Shown here one piece after another: positions 9,100-20,178 of a stretch of 64,000 bases of DNA. The translations under genes were made by a program, and so were the position numbers. The notes beneath the pieces were generated by a model. That model ran no database searches. It was not told the origin of the DNA and saw nothing but the letters and a program-made list of their open reading frames with translations. This DNA is from Cryptomeria japonica (taxonomy: Eukaryota; Streptophyta; Pinopsida; Cupressales; Cupressaceae), in the NCBI RefSeq assembly GCF_030272615.1, contig NC_081411.1, forward strand, positions 207,856,244 to 207,920,243, read 5' to 3'. Position 1 is the first letter of the stretch, and the number at the start of each line of letters is the position of its first letter.

Positions 9100-11855
9100 C
9101 TAGTTGTGGGTGCCCTTGGTTGCCACTAGCCACCCTCTCCCTAAGATCGCATCATACGCTTTTTTCTTTAGTGGGATTACCACGAAGTCCAGTATGAACG
9201 GTTGCGCCCTGATGGTAACTTGCTGGCCCATTAGTGTCCCGATGGGTTTGATTCCATGTGGATCTGCTTCTAGAAGATTGAATGTAGATGGCCATAGTGT
9301 CGGCTTCCCCAGCTTCCGCCAGGTTTTTTCTGGAAGAACATTCACTCCCGATCCACCATCGACGATGGTATCGGTTAGAATGGTGCCAAGGATACCCATC
9401 TCCACAATGGTCGGGTTCCTTCCAGTGTTAACTGCTAGTAGCTTGGGGTCTATCGTAGACCCCCCAGGAACATCCGTGCGGTGGTTGGTATTGGTGCGTG
9501 GTTGGGAGAGATTATTCAGCAACGCCATTCGTAATCGAGGCATCGTCTGGAGGAGGTCGTGTACCTTCACAGGCACCTCCAGTTTTAAAATTTGATTTAG
9601 TATAGCCTCCTCCGCCTCTGGTCGGCTGGAAGTACTCGCCGTACCCTTCGCCTTCGCCCTCTCTCGTATCTCTTTCTCAATTTCTTCCCTTGCTTCCCGT
9701 ACCCTTCGCTTCTTCGTCTCCGAGTCTGGGCACGTTGCTTGTCTGGCTTGGGCGTGGGTTACGACCAACACTTCCTCTTCTTTGGTTTCCTCGATATTGA
9801 GCAAGTTGACGTCGGACTTTGGGCAGGTGGCGTCTTCGTGGTCTCCCGGTCTGCACCATTTGCACAAATATTGTGTGGCCTCTCCCTTCGGGCAGTCTCG
9901 AGCGAAGTGCCCCCATTGGCTGCATGCTCTGCATTGTATCATCGATCGGCCTTTGGAGTCGTATTGGATTCGGCTCCTTGTATTGTTATTGTTGTTTCGT
10001 CCTCCCCACCGGTTATCTCGGTAGCCTCCCGATGTTGCATTGTTGTTCGCCTGGGAGCTGCTGGTACCGCCCAATGTAGTTGGTTGTTCCTGCATAAGCA
10101 ATACTTGTTGGTTTCATGTTTTCATGTTGTAGGGGCATTCCCTGGTGGGATGCTCCATCAACTGGCATATATCACAATAGGCCTTCTTTGGGCAGGAGCC
10201 TTTCGTGTGGCCGTCCGTCTTACATTCCGTGCACCAAAGCTCCCCTTCGTCGTTCTTGCTTGGTCCTCCCTTCATAACCTTCAGCTCTTTCATCATCCTT
10301 AGCATGTCCTTTTGCAGGGCTTGCACCTTTTTGTCGGACTCGCCATCGCTGCTGCTTCCCTCAGAAGAGTCATCATCCTCGGACGGGCTATCCTTCTTTT
10401 TCTTCTTGGATGTCTTGGTCTCGCTCTCGAGATCCATCGCTCTATTATATGCATCTTCGTACGAGGTTGGTGGAACAATTTTCATCTTCTTCCGGAGGGA
10501 GTGTTTCAGTCTCTCCACGAACCATCTCTTTTTCAACCCATCCGCTGGTTGACTCTCCATTTTCCCCAAAAGTTCCTTGAGCTGCCGACTATAGGCTCGA
10601 ACCGTCTCGTTCTTGTTCTGCTTTGTGCCATAGATTTCGGCTACTATTTCATTGTCGTCTCTGAGGAGGCGGAACTCTATCTCGAACTCCTTCTTCAAGT
10701 TGGGCCATGTGCCGACTTTCGGCTTATTCGTATCGGAGTACTAGTCGATGACCACTCCCCTTAAGGTTGCTGGAAATTGTGTTACCCATTCGTCCTGGTC
10801 GGTAACACCATTCGCTGACCATATGGTTTCACAAGTGCGGCAATGGCTGACGGGATCTTCCTTCTCGTCGTCGTTGAACTTCGGCAACTTCTGTTTACTG
10901 GCCATTGATGGGGGTCGTGTCTCCTGTCGTGCACCTGCACCACTCCCACCCGCGCTGGTGGTGTTTGCTGTTTGAGTGACTGGGGGTACGGTGGTTTGTA
11001 CCCGCGTGCTTGGTGTGATGGGTCCCAAGAGGGGGTCTTGCTTGCCGTGTGCCTGTGCCTCCTCCGCACCTACGGTCGTATGGTTGCCCTCCCCTCCATT
11101 CTCATCCTCGTCGTCTGTTCGCCTCCTTTGGTGGTCCTCCGTGCGCGGTGTAAGGGATAAATTCCTGAACTAATCCCAAGTCTCTTTGACCAGATTTCTT
11201 CGTAGCCTTGTTTCCTCCAAAAATTCTTCGTAGCTTCTCACCCTACGGTGTTCTGGCGACACGTAGAAATCTCCTTTGGCTTCTGTTCTTGCACCCTCTG
11301 TGACACCTCCTTGGTTCCCTTCGGGCAACCCTTCAGCAGGTCGTCCTTCGGCAAGTTGGCCTAGCCTCCGTCTACGTTCTACTTGTTGTTCCAGAATCAG
11401 GGCTCTCTGTGCGGCCTCCCACTCCTCACTTTGTGCCTTCTTATTTCTATCCTTTTTAATAAGTTGGGCATTAATTCCCGTACATATTGTAGGAGTGTTA
11501 TTTATTTTGCCCCTGAGGCTCAAGGTTCAAGATTCCCGTCGTCGCTTGCCCTTACGCTCCTCTTCCCAGCGATGGTTGTTTTCTTCGTACTCCCGGAGGA
11601 CCTATTGGCATCGCTCCTCACGTTGGGTTTCCTCCCTTCGGTGCTGGTGGGCAAGGGTTGCTTGGGCTAGGAGACATAGGAGTTGGTGCAACAACCTATT
11701 TGCCGCCGGACTGACGTTGAGAGCGTCCCAGACTACACCCTCGGGTACCTCTTCCTGTGTAGCTTCCCCTCTTATGCAAGTCTCTATAGCCGCTGGAACC
11801 GGATCACGAAGTCGCCTGTCAATGCGTTCTCCCCTTCGTAAAGTTCTCTCGGTTG
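9100..11855 (-). pseudogene. Unit B gag-protease polyprotein (five internal stops)
   Basis: One minus-strand frame runs from about 11855 to 9100 with internal stops at 11602 (TAG), 11527 (TGA), 11170 (TAG), 10741 (TAG) and 10114 (TGA), and no frameshift. Order on the protein: charged N-terminal region; capsid-like gag domain (about 11028-10500, with the AYSRQLKELL and WFVERLKHSLRKKM stretches); a Ser/Asp/Lys-rich linker; four CX2CX4HX4C knuckles (10192-10233, 10135-10176, 9892-9933, 9823-9864); and a retropepsin with a VDGGSGVN active site (DGGSG at 9346-9360), ending AILGRGWL. The protease keeps Asp-Gly-Gly in place of the usual Asp-Thr/Ser-Gly. This is Gag plus protease of a Ty3/gypsy-type element. 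Confidence 0.88.
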
Positions 11856-11933
11856 GCTATCATCCCCCTCGATGCTATTGCCAATGGGCTGGCCATTATC
11901 CTTCGTAGGCCATTTACGCTCCGTGGCTACCTA

Positions 11934-11957
11934 GATTCAGACGGCAACGACGACAGA
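11934..11957 (-). other. Candidate primer-binding site of unit B
   Basis: On the minus strand, directly next to the 5' LTR end, the sequence reads TCTGTCGTCGTTGCCGTCTG. It resembles a tRNA-Asp type primer site (TGGCGCCGTTGCC) with mismatches. Position is right; the tRNA assignment is tentative. Confidence 0.4.
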
Positions 11958-12261
11958 TGTTTACCCCGTGGGGTGTGTTATTAATATTGCATATCAATAG
12001 TCAGATGATAACTATAGGATAGAATAGTAACCAGAAACTTAGAACAATGCCTTCATTAATGCCAAAATGTCTAGTACAATAATCATTCTCCGCATCAGTG
12101 TATCCAACAACAAGTACAAGAGCATTTATAAAGACACGATCGAGGGTTGCGGTTACCACCCATGGGGAACCGTCGTGCAATGGACAACTACCCTCGACAT
12201 CACTAACATACTTAACCAACGTAGCTTAACAAGTAGTACAAAGCCCATTTTACGACCAACA
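11958..12261 (-). repeat. Unit B 5' LTR (right copy, intact 304 bp)
   Basis: It begins TGTTTACCCCGTGGGG and ends ACGACCAACA on the + strand and aligns to the split left LTR without gaps. About 20 substitutions by my hand count (about 6-7 percent) give relative age. It also serves as the empty site that proves solo LTR C inserted into the other copy. Confidence 0.92.
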
Positions 12262-14493
12262 ATGATCTTGTTGGAAGTGGTGAGACAACTTCTAGAGTTT
12301 GATGCCATTCAGAGAGAGAAGCATAGGACAGGCGTGACATTCCCTATTTCAGTTTGGGAAGACATTGGAGGTTTGCTAGTCTGCTTTACCGCCAACACTA
12401 CAAGTGAGGAGCTTGCATTCTATCGATTTGCAACCTTCAAGAAAAGAGAAAGATTTGATCCCGATAAGAAAGTTGGAAGGATCAGGGGAGAGAAGTTCAT
12501 CCACAAGGTAGACATAGAAGATTATTGGGCGAACTTGATGGACGAGCAAGCAGTGAAGAGACAAATGTGGTCCAAAATGTCAGTAGATTTCATGAGGAAG
12601 TGTGGACTATTCCTCATTCCTGATCAGGTGTTAGATGACAGGGATCATAAACATCCACAGTATGAAAATGAAATGAAGAAGGCAATCTTATTGCCTAATT
12701 GGTCAGAATCAGAAGAGATTGATTTGAATGTATTGATGAGAGAGGTCTTGAGTTTCTCCCGTACATGGGTGGATATTCAGATGAATAAGTTAGTTGATAT
12801 GGGTGTTTCCTTCACTTATGAAAAGATGAAGCCGGAAGAATCTACTTCTGAAGATGATCAGAGGACTATCAGTGATGTTAGGATTCATGCAGATGAAGAG
12901 AGTCAAGCTCCCAATAGAAGGAAAAACACGCTAGGAGGAGTCAAGGCCAGAGGGAAGAAGATTGAGGTCAAGAAGAAGAAACTAAAGACTATCATTCCTT
13001 CACCACCTCTCAGTGTCTCATCAATTAAGGAAATTGAAATAACAGAACAAAATAAGGAAACCCAACAATGTTCCAACACAGTGATACTCCTAGAGAATAT
13101 TCCGAAGTTACATGCCACAACGACATCTGCTCCACCAAATGATAATGATGATCAGCTGGGATCCCCTACTGTCCTTTTGGAGGTTAGTTTGGGAAATGAG
13201 ATATATGATTTGACCAGGAGTAATCCTGATGATGATGATGATGTTATCTCGGCATTGAGAGGACTTGATCGAGATACGTGTCCCAATGATGGTATGGAGA
13301 TGGCTGCTATTCTTGATTGGCTAATGAGAAGTATGGAAAAGACTAAGAAGATGATGGAGGTACAACCTATTGATAACATTGATGACTACCTAGCTAGGAG
13401 CAATAAGGAGAAAGAACCTAAGAGAGCTGAGATTTTGTCGCAGATAGCTAGAGATGAGACATGAATGCGGATTGCGTAGGTGGTTGTTCCTATTGGAGGT
13501 GTGACAACGGACATTGCTACTCCTATGGATTTCTAGATTACTTCAGTTGCCCTTGGCCGTACTACAAGAGAGCAAGAATTTCAAGAGGTTGGTGATAACC
13601 TTAAGGCAATCAGCGCAAGGTTAGATAGAGAAATTGAAGAGAAGGAAAAGTACAAAGAAGAGAATATCAGACTTAGAGAGTATATTGCAGGGATAAGGCG
13701 CGAGAATCCCACCCTTATTTCCCCTATTGCGGTTGATCATGGACTACATTCACACTATGAGGCAGCGAGAGATACACTCTCAGAGGTGGAGAAGTGGATT
13801 GAGAGTGCAAGAAAACAGGCAGATGATTTCCTTACTCAGTTTGTCCAGGCATATGATAGGACAACAGGGCTCATGTTTAGAATCCAGTATTTGGAGGGAG
13901 TTTGGGAAGAATTCCGACCTATTCAGGAGAAGACTATTCCACGGCTCAGAGCTTTGAAGAGGATTCCTAAGTCCATGTTGATCAGCGAGAACATTGTGCT
14001 CAGTGGAGATAGATACAATTTCCATGGCTGGTATTGTTCATTGGCCGTGAAGAAATCAACTTATGAGAACACCCAACTGAGTTGTACAGAGATGGAAGGA
14101 TTGATTCAGGATATTCAGATGAAAATCCTTGCTTCGATTGAGGAGTTATTGGGTGTTGATGTTAGTGATGCTAGTGGTTTACACTTAACCGAATTAAGAG
14201 ACAAGATGAAACTTATGTATTTTTGTCAGTTGGACTCTTTGAAGAAGAGCCAGATAGATGATTTGGTCTCTTTGTTGATTCATGTTCATAGTTCGCAGAA
14301 GCTCATGCTAGATTGGGAGAACACTTAGGATGCTTGCTCAGATTCACTGGATGTGATTAATTTGCAACAGGATACCTTGCCTAGCATTTCCATGGTGGAG
14401 TTAGATTCTGTATTGGCTAGATTCTTGGAGTTTGCTAGGAGAGAGAGAGATGCAAGGAGGAATCTTCTAGAAGATTTTCTATTTGATGATTAG
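12262..14493 (+). pseudogene. Unit A long unknown protein, C-terminal part
   Basis: The frame resumes exactly where it broke at 2800 once B and one ATGAT copy are removed (...DRM|ILLEV...). It stays in one frame to the final TAG at 14491-14493, with in-frame stops at 13462 (TGA), 13477 (TAG), 13534 (TAG) and 14326 (TAG). Visible regions: a globular part with a WEDIGGLL motif (from about 12355); a Lys/Glu-rich linker with a basic patch (12900-13000); an acidic Asp run at about 13225-13245; a coiled coil rich in Glu/Lys/Arg (about 13570-13700); and a C-terminal alpha-helical region containing LSGDRYNFHGWYCSL. Family not recognised, and no polymerase, integrase or transposase motif is visible. 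Any ATG upstream of 12262 in this frame lies in B's LTR and is not native. Confidence 0.65.
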
Positions 14494-14700
14494 GTATCTT
14501 TTTATTGGGCCATATGTTGGTGGCACCATTTTTGATGTAAACCCTAATTAGGGCAATTCTAGGGTTTTGTTGGCATGATCTTGGCCGTTGATCTTGAATC
14601 AATCTTGTTCTTTGTTATTGGATAAGCGATGATTGGGCGCCACCTCAACTTGTTATTTGTAACTCATCACAAGTGTTGTAGGTGATTGAGGCATATCTCT
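14494..14700 (+). other. LTR-D-like stretch downstream of unit A
   Basis: It shares with LTR D the telo-box (14539-14553) and the phrase CTTGGCCGTTGATCTTGAAT, in the same orientation and order as at 7707-7760. This suggests the unknown frame A was carried by an LTR element related to D. The right boundary could not be placed. Confidence 0.45.
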
Positions 14701-16681
14701 TGATACTCAACATTATCCAAGCACCTGCAGTGAAGAATGGAATGATGGTCGGAGATACTCCCAAATTGCATCATCTTCTTGTCTTGATCACTTCCGCCTT
14801 GGAGCTTCCATCTTTGATTATTGGCAATGATTCTTGGATTTCTGGAGGAAATTCAAGATTGTTGAAAATTTCTTCCTTGAGTGCTTGATCTTCTTTGTGC
14901 ATTGTTATCCTCTTCATGCGGTGGAAATCCTTCATTCTAAGCCTGGAGTTCTCTTGTTCTCTCCTTGATCTCTTCTCCTTGCATTGTAGCGCTTTGTTTT
15001 TGATGACCCTATCCTTGTGTTGCCCTTGCATGTAAGTGTGATGTTGCTTCCATGCCTTGAAGGCTTGACCTTCTTCGCATTCCTTTGCATGTTCATCCCA
15101 CTTGCATCAAACCTGGAAAGAAACATAATTTGAACCGAAACATTGCAAAAAGTACTAAATCAAGCTTCCCACTACCCTCTCTAAATCTGGAAATGAATTT
15201 TCTGATCATGGAAACATCTGATTTTGAGTCTAATTTCTCTCCTTTTGACTTAATTCTTATCAATTTGAGTCTAATTTTGTGTCTCAGGAGGCCAGATTTA
15301 TGTTTGATTTCTCACTTTTATATGCCTGATTTGATAGGTTTCAGGTCTGAGACAGGCCTGATTTGTATTGGTTTCAGGTGGCAAAGGAAGTTCATGGATC
15401 TCATAGGGCAAAAGAAGTGACTTCTTACTTTTTTTCTCAGCAACCTCACCAATCCTAAGACAACAATCACTTCCAGAATCTTATGCACTTTCTCCAACCA
15501 GCATTCAACTCACCAAAACAAGAACATGTCCTGCCTGATTGGACTTTTAGGGAGGAATTGACAGTGATCTCAAGCTTGATCGCGGATCTGACCAGGCAAA
15601 GGAGAAGCTTGAGGGAAGGTCGCGGTTTTGGGAGGGCAAAGGAGGTTCGTGCTTTAGCATGAGCAAAGGAAGCGAAGGGTGAAGGATCGCACTTTTACAC
15701 AAGTAAAGGAAGTTCGTGTTTTGGCATAAGCATTGGAAGTGGCAAGGTAAAGATCGTGCTTTGAGGAGGTCAAAGGAAATGCTAAGGTGAATGTTGCGCT
15801 TTGGCAAGGTATTGGAAGTTCACACTTTTGGGTGAGCATTGGAAGTTTGTTCTTTGAAGACCCCAAAGGAAATGCCAAGGTAAAGTTTGCACTTTTGAAG
15901 CATCACAGGAAGTGCCAAGGTCAATGTTAGAAGGAGCATGGACAGCAATTCATCACTTGTTGAGTGACTTGTTACTTCATTCGCTTCTTTCGCTTGCTAT
16001 GGATCAAACTTTTGATAACCTCTTAGAAGTGTTCTAGCATGTTCATGATCATCACCAAGCAAAGGAAATGTGAGGTGAAAGTTCATTGATTTGAGAGACC
16101 AAAGGAAATTTGCTGATTTGAGACCCCACAGGAAGTTTGTTGATTTGAGACCCCACAGGAAGTTCACTGATTTGAGACCCCACAGGAAGTTCATGATCAT
16201 CACCAAGCAAAGGAAATGTGAGGTGAAAGTTCATTGATTTGAGAGACCAAAGGAAATTTGCTGATTTGAGACCCCACAGGAAGTTTGTTGATTTGAGACC
16301 CCACAGGAAGTTCACTGATTTGAGAGGCAAAGGAAATGCACCAAAGGATGTCAATTTTGCTAGCTCAATCATTTCGCTTTAAGCTTCTTCATGATAATTT
16401 GGACCTTAGCCTACCTAACTTCCAAGCATTTACTCTCTCTAAAACAATTCTCCTTAACCAAATTTCAGCATGTCATCTTTGATTTTGCAAGCCAATGATG
16501 ATGATCAAATGGAATGATCATCATGAATCGTTCATTTCCTAAGCCTTGAAAACTAACTGATCTCACTTCATCCTAAAGAGAGAGACTTGACTTCATTACC
16601 TCCTAGCCACCTAATATACTACACCTCTTCCAAATGAAAGGTTAATAGCAAAAGACACTACAACTATCCTAGAAAGCAAAA
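14701..16681 (-). other. Decayed minus-oriented LTR body with internal repeats
   Basis: No gene is supported. Short minus-strand open frames reflect repeated AAAGGAAGT-type units (about 15590-15930, period roughly 35-70, degenerate) and the 148-bp duplication at 16041-16323. It lies immediately inside a conserved LTR terminus at 16682-16730 and is read as the body of that LTR. Its other end was not located. Confidence 0.4.
16041..16323. repeat. 148-bp tandem duplication built of ~27-bp units
   Basis: The block 16041-16188 is repeated from 16189 with near-perfect identity over about 135 bases, starting GTTCATGATCATCACC. Inside each copy a roughly 27-bp unit, TGATTTGAGACCCCACAGGA, recurs two or three times. 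The high identity makes this a recent event compared with its surroundings. Confidence 0.85.
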
Positions 16682-16730
16682 AGTGGGGGTCCCCATTTGC
16701 AATGGGGCGATGTGTGAAAACGTCACAACA
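16682..16730 (-). repeat. LTR terminus homologous to the start of LTR D (opposite orientation)
   Basis: On the minus strand it reads TGTTGTGACGTTTTCACAC and continues with a GCCCCATTGCAAATGGGGACCC hairpin region, matching 4321-4366 for about 45 bases before diverging. The would-be TSD is AATAG at 16731-16735, and no partner was found. Confidence 0.7.
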
Positions 16731-17344
16731 AATAGGGCTGCATTTATCTCTTTTTCAACCTTCTATTGAACATATGGGCATAATTACATGTTGCAGATAA
16801 GAATCGGTGCAAGATGGTATTTTGAGGCGATTGATTTAGTCCACAATAGTTTCAAATGACCATTCTTGCAATTGATCTTGGTATGGCATGCTTCCAAGTG
16901 GTATCGATTCCACCTTGCCTTCCTCTTCCTATTGCCATTTTGATGCAATTATAAACATTGACATTGAAAATAACAAACTAAAAAATTTAGTGGTAGCAAA
17001 TTGTTGCATTAAAAAATTAAAAAAATGCAAAATTTTGGTTTTGAAAATAAAATAGTATAAAAATTTCAAATGTTAAAAACTATAGATCAATTCAATTGGA
17101 ATGAATGTGAAACTGAAGCAAATTTATAAATTGGGTCCTTACATTATTGAAGAATTGCAAAAGAGATCATAAATTTAATACTAATGTTGCAAAAAGAAAA
17201 AGAAAAAAAAGCATACATGAATAAATTTGTAGAAACTTTTCTCTGTCAATTCCTTCAATCATGAACGCAAAGAGATCAAATGTAGTTAAGAATGACAAAG
17301 AAGAGAAAATGTGATTAAATATTTAAATCATGTTTGCAAAGCGT
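16731..17344. other. AT-rich non-coding sequence
   Basis: I see no gene, LTR end or strong repeat. It is A-rich with several runs of A around 17180-17210. Confidence 0.5.
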
Positions 17345-17858
17345 TTGTAGGGTTTAGAGTGTGTTTGGATGCACTCGCTACTTTTGGGCGAGGATGCTTT
17401 GATTAGTTGTTGAGAACTTACCAAGTATACAATGTAGACTTGTCTACAAGCAATAGGGGAGTGAGTGTGAGAGCAAGTTGCTTGTTGCTTGTTTTCACTT
17501 GCAAGTTGAGCAAGTATTGAAACACTAGTTGGGGTCACTCTCTTTTTGTCATCTTTAAACTTGCATTGTCTAACCAGCTCTCTCGAAATCAATGCCACAA
17601 CATGTTTGTAGTGCATTTGTAAGGTTATTCCTATGTGTGGGTGAGCTTGCTTTATTTACCTGTTGGAGAATTTGTCGAGTATCCAATGTGAACTTATTTG
17701 CAAGCAATAGGGGAGTGAGCTTGAGTGCAAGTTGCTTGTTGCCTATTTTCACTTGCAAGTAGAGCAAGTCCTAAAGCATTGGTTGGGGCCACTCTCTTCT
17801 GGTCATCTTTAAACTTGTGTTATTTGACCAACTCTCTCCAAATCAATTCTACAACATG
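17345..17858. repeat. 254-bp tandem duplication (diverged)
   Basis: Two copies, about 17345-17604 and 17599-17858, align at a constant 254-base offset. For example, CAAGCAATAGGGGAGTGAG starts at 17447 and 17701, and ACAACATG at 17597 and 17851. Copies differ at perhaps a fifth of positions. Both carry repeated CAAGTTG/CTTGCAA phrases. Not coding. Confidence 0.8.
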
Positions 17859-17924
17859 CTGATCAACACTACTCTACTAGGCATACCTTAGATTGGTACT
17901 AGTATTGTTGCTTTACTCATCTCA

Positions 17925-18326
17925 TGTAATGTTCCCAGTTGGGGATTGGATTATTTGGCGTTCAAGTTCTGCAAACAAACATTAGTATACAAACAATATG
18001 AAAGATAATTAAACATATATATTTGTTTGGGCAATTATACAAGAAAGAATGCTATACGTTATTCTACATATTTAACAAATAATGTTAAGCTAATTTATTT
18101 TTATCTATAAAAAAGGATACAATACTTAGTTGGACCTTACCTGGATTGACCCAACCCTCTATTGAGAAATATTTCTTAGTTAGGAGCAACCCAGGATGTC
18201 GTCCTCCTAAGGTCTCTATTTGGGATCTCTATTAATGAGTGAAATCATTAATTTTCTCAAAGCTTGGCAGAGATCCCACCCCTGCTCAAGCTTCTCTATC
18301 TCTAACATATGCATATGGTTAACCTC

Positions 18327-18361
<35 letters not shown>

Positions 18362-19493
18362 CTCTAAGAGATTCCCTATGCATCTCTCTCTGGATTCCTC
18401 TTGGAATCTTGGCATTCAATTTTGCCCTCTGGTCTCTATGGCTCCTTTAAAGGGAGCAATCATCGTAGACATTATCAGGGACTTAAATATAATTCTGCTC
18501 TGAAATGCCTCAATGATCCCTAGCTCTGTAAATTGCCTCTGAAGCAATCTCTATTCCCTCTGTTTTAATTCTGAGTGTATCTCTACAATCTTATGGTAAT
18601 TGTTATTTAACATCACTAATATATCACTATTATATTATAATCCTGAGTGTATCTCTGTCTTTAGAGTGTCGTTACAATTCTGAGTGCATCTCTATTATAC
18701 TAATTCTGAATGTATCTTTGCAACATTGATTCTAAATGCATCTCTGATATATTAATTTAGAATGTATCTCCGTTATTTACCGGCTATTCTGCTTTAATTT
18801 ATCATGCGGTATGATTCGAATTCCATGACATTATTCATGAAGTATTTCCTACGGTTTAGGGCAAACCACTTACCGTTCACTTGCCGGTGGTGTATCTTGG
18901 ATATGCTGGGTACGCTCTATTCCTTCCACGGTTTTTGCTTCCAACGTGGCTATCATTGTTAGCACTATCCCCATGCGTACCACCAATAACACAAATGTTA
19001 CTGCTTGTAACTTGATAACAATTCTGATTTGATTTGATCAATGGTGATGTCACTAGATGCTTTTGATTCCTTACCTTTATATCTCTTAATTTGAGGGAGA
19101 GGTCACACCTCTTCATCATGTATGCCCTTTGGCAAGAGACATACCCTTTCACCCTTAGCACCATTTGAAAGAGTGCAACTCTTCATTAATTCTACCCTGA
19201 AAGGGACACAGCCTTTCATAATCAGATGTGCACTTATTATTTAAATCAGATCTGCACTTCTCATTTCCAAATTATCCCCCCTCTCAAATGAGGTTTTCTC
19301 TTCTCCCTTTTATATCTCATTGTTGAGGGAGTCACAACTTTTCCTTTCATGTCTTTTGACTTTTCATTAACTTAATTAATTTTTAATTAATCATATTTAA
19401 TTATATTATTTTATATTTTAATTTAATTTTTAATGTTTTAATTTTATTATTATCATTTATTATTAAATTCTATTTCAAAGTGGGGACATTACA
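17925..19493 (-). mobile_element. Solo LTR (1,569 bp) with TSD TCTCA
   Basis: Ends TGTAATGTTCCC and GTGGGGACATTACA are mutual inverted repeats, and the unit is flanked by perfect TCTCA (17920-17924 and 19494-19498). No coding sequence is present. A block at 18967-19255 matches 29290-29571 in the same orientation. That second copy ends at an LTR/primer-site junction on the minus strand (28765-28780), so both LTRs are minus-oriented. Interior features include a (TA)n tract and a degenerate TTCTGAGTGTATCTCT repeat (about 18565-18775). Confidence 0.9.
18330..18358. repeat. (TA)n microsatellite
   Basis: A pure alternating TA tract of 29 bases lies inside the solo LTR. Confidence 0.95.
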
Positions 19494-19498
19494 TCTCA

Positions 19499-20006
19499 AT
19501 GCCATTAGAACTAGCTTACTCTTGATTGTTGGTAGTATTGTTTCTCTTCTCATGTCAATGCTACCAACCTATCACAACTAGCTCACCCTAGATTAGAACC
19601 ACTAGGGCGGGGTTTCCAATATCAACACAATCTAATTGGCTCGCTATAGAATGCTTTCATTCTAGTTGGCTATCTTTAACTTGGTGGTACAAGGGATAGT
19701 GATGTGCCATATCACAACACCACCTTATAGTACCACCCCTCCAAAAGTGGGTACCCAACTAGATTGGCTCACCTAGAGTTGGCACGTGGCCAAAGGTCTT
19801 TTCATGAGTGACAAGCGTGAAATTGGCACATTTCCAAAACACATGCTTTTCTCCCTTCCCATTTCTTATTTTCCTTTTTCATCCTTGTCCTATCCATTTT
19901 ATCCAAAATATATCATTTACTACCGAGGATTCAATTCCATAGAGATAAGGCAGGGTTGATTGAGTTTTGGAAGAAACACAATCAAAATAGAAATTGCTGA
20001 ATTTTG
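19499..20006. other. Repeat-rich non-coding flank between two solo LTRs
   Basis: It contains loosely repeated phrases (YTTGATTGTTGGTAGTATTG, ACTAGCTCACCCTAG, ATTGGCTC). Similar phrases occur left of 17920, so the first solo LTR landed inside a short tandem repeat. No gene seen. Confidence 0.5.
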
Positions 20007-20178
20007 GTTTGTGTTGTCATTTTATGACACCTTTGGTCCATCAGCAAGAACCGATCGGAGATACGATCCATGGACCAGCGTTGCCCTAGTTGATCAAAGA
20101 GAAAGCAGAGGAATCATGAAGTGTGAAGTGTTGCCTTGTCCGGAGGAAGTTCCTCCCTTGACCTTTTCTTCCTTCCCC

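Larger units (their letters stand above)
2801..12261 (-). mobile_element. Unit B: Ty3/gypsy-type gag-pro LTR retrotransposon, nested host of C and D
   Basis: The element is bounded by perfect 5-bp TSDs ATGAT at 2796-2800 and 12262-12266. It has two 304-bp LTRs: 2801-4103 (interrupted by solo LTR C) and 11958-12261. After removing C and its duplicated 5 bp, the left LTR is also exactly 304 bp; I count about 20 differences between the LTRs. Coding runs on the minus strand: gag with four CCHC knuckles, then a retropepsin, then a short tail near the 3' LTR. No reverse transcriptase, RNase H or integrase is present in the roughly 3.5 kb of native internal sequence, so it is non-autonomous or internally deleted. 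It landed inside the long frame A. Confidence 0.92.

Noticed and set aside
11276-11908. A 210-codon + strand frame
   Set aside because: It is the complement of B's gag on the minus strand, which has domain evidence.
12067-13464. A 465-codon gene starting at 12067
   Set aside because: The first 65 codons lie in B's LTR; the native frame continues from 2800, so this is a fusion artefact.
4321-16730. The TGTTGTGACG start at 4321 and its inverse at 16730 as terminal inverted repeats of one 12.4-kb transposon
   Set aside because: The 4321 start pairs with an end at 8651 through a perfect TSD (CGTCC), and the flanks of 4321 and 16730 do not share a TSD.
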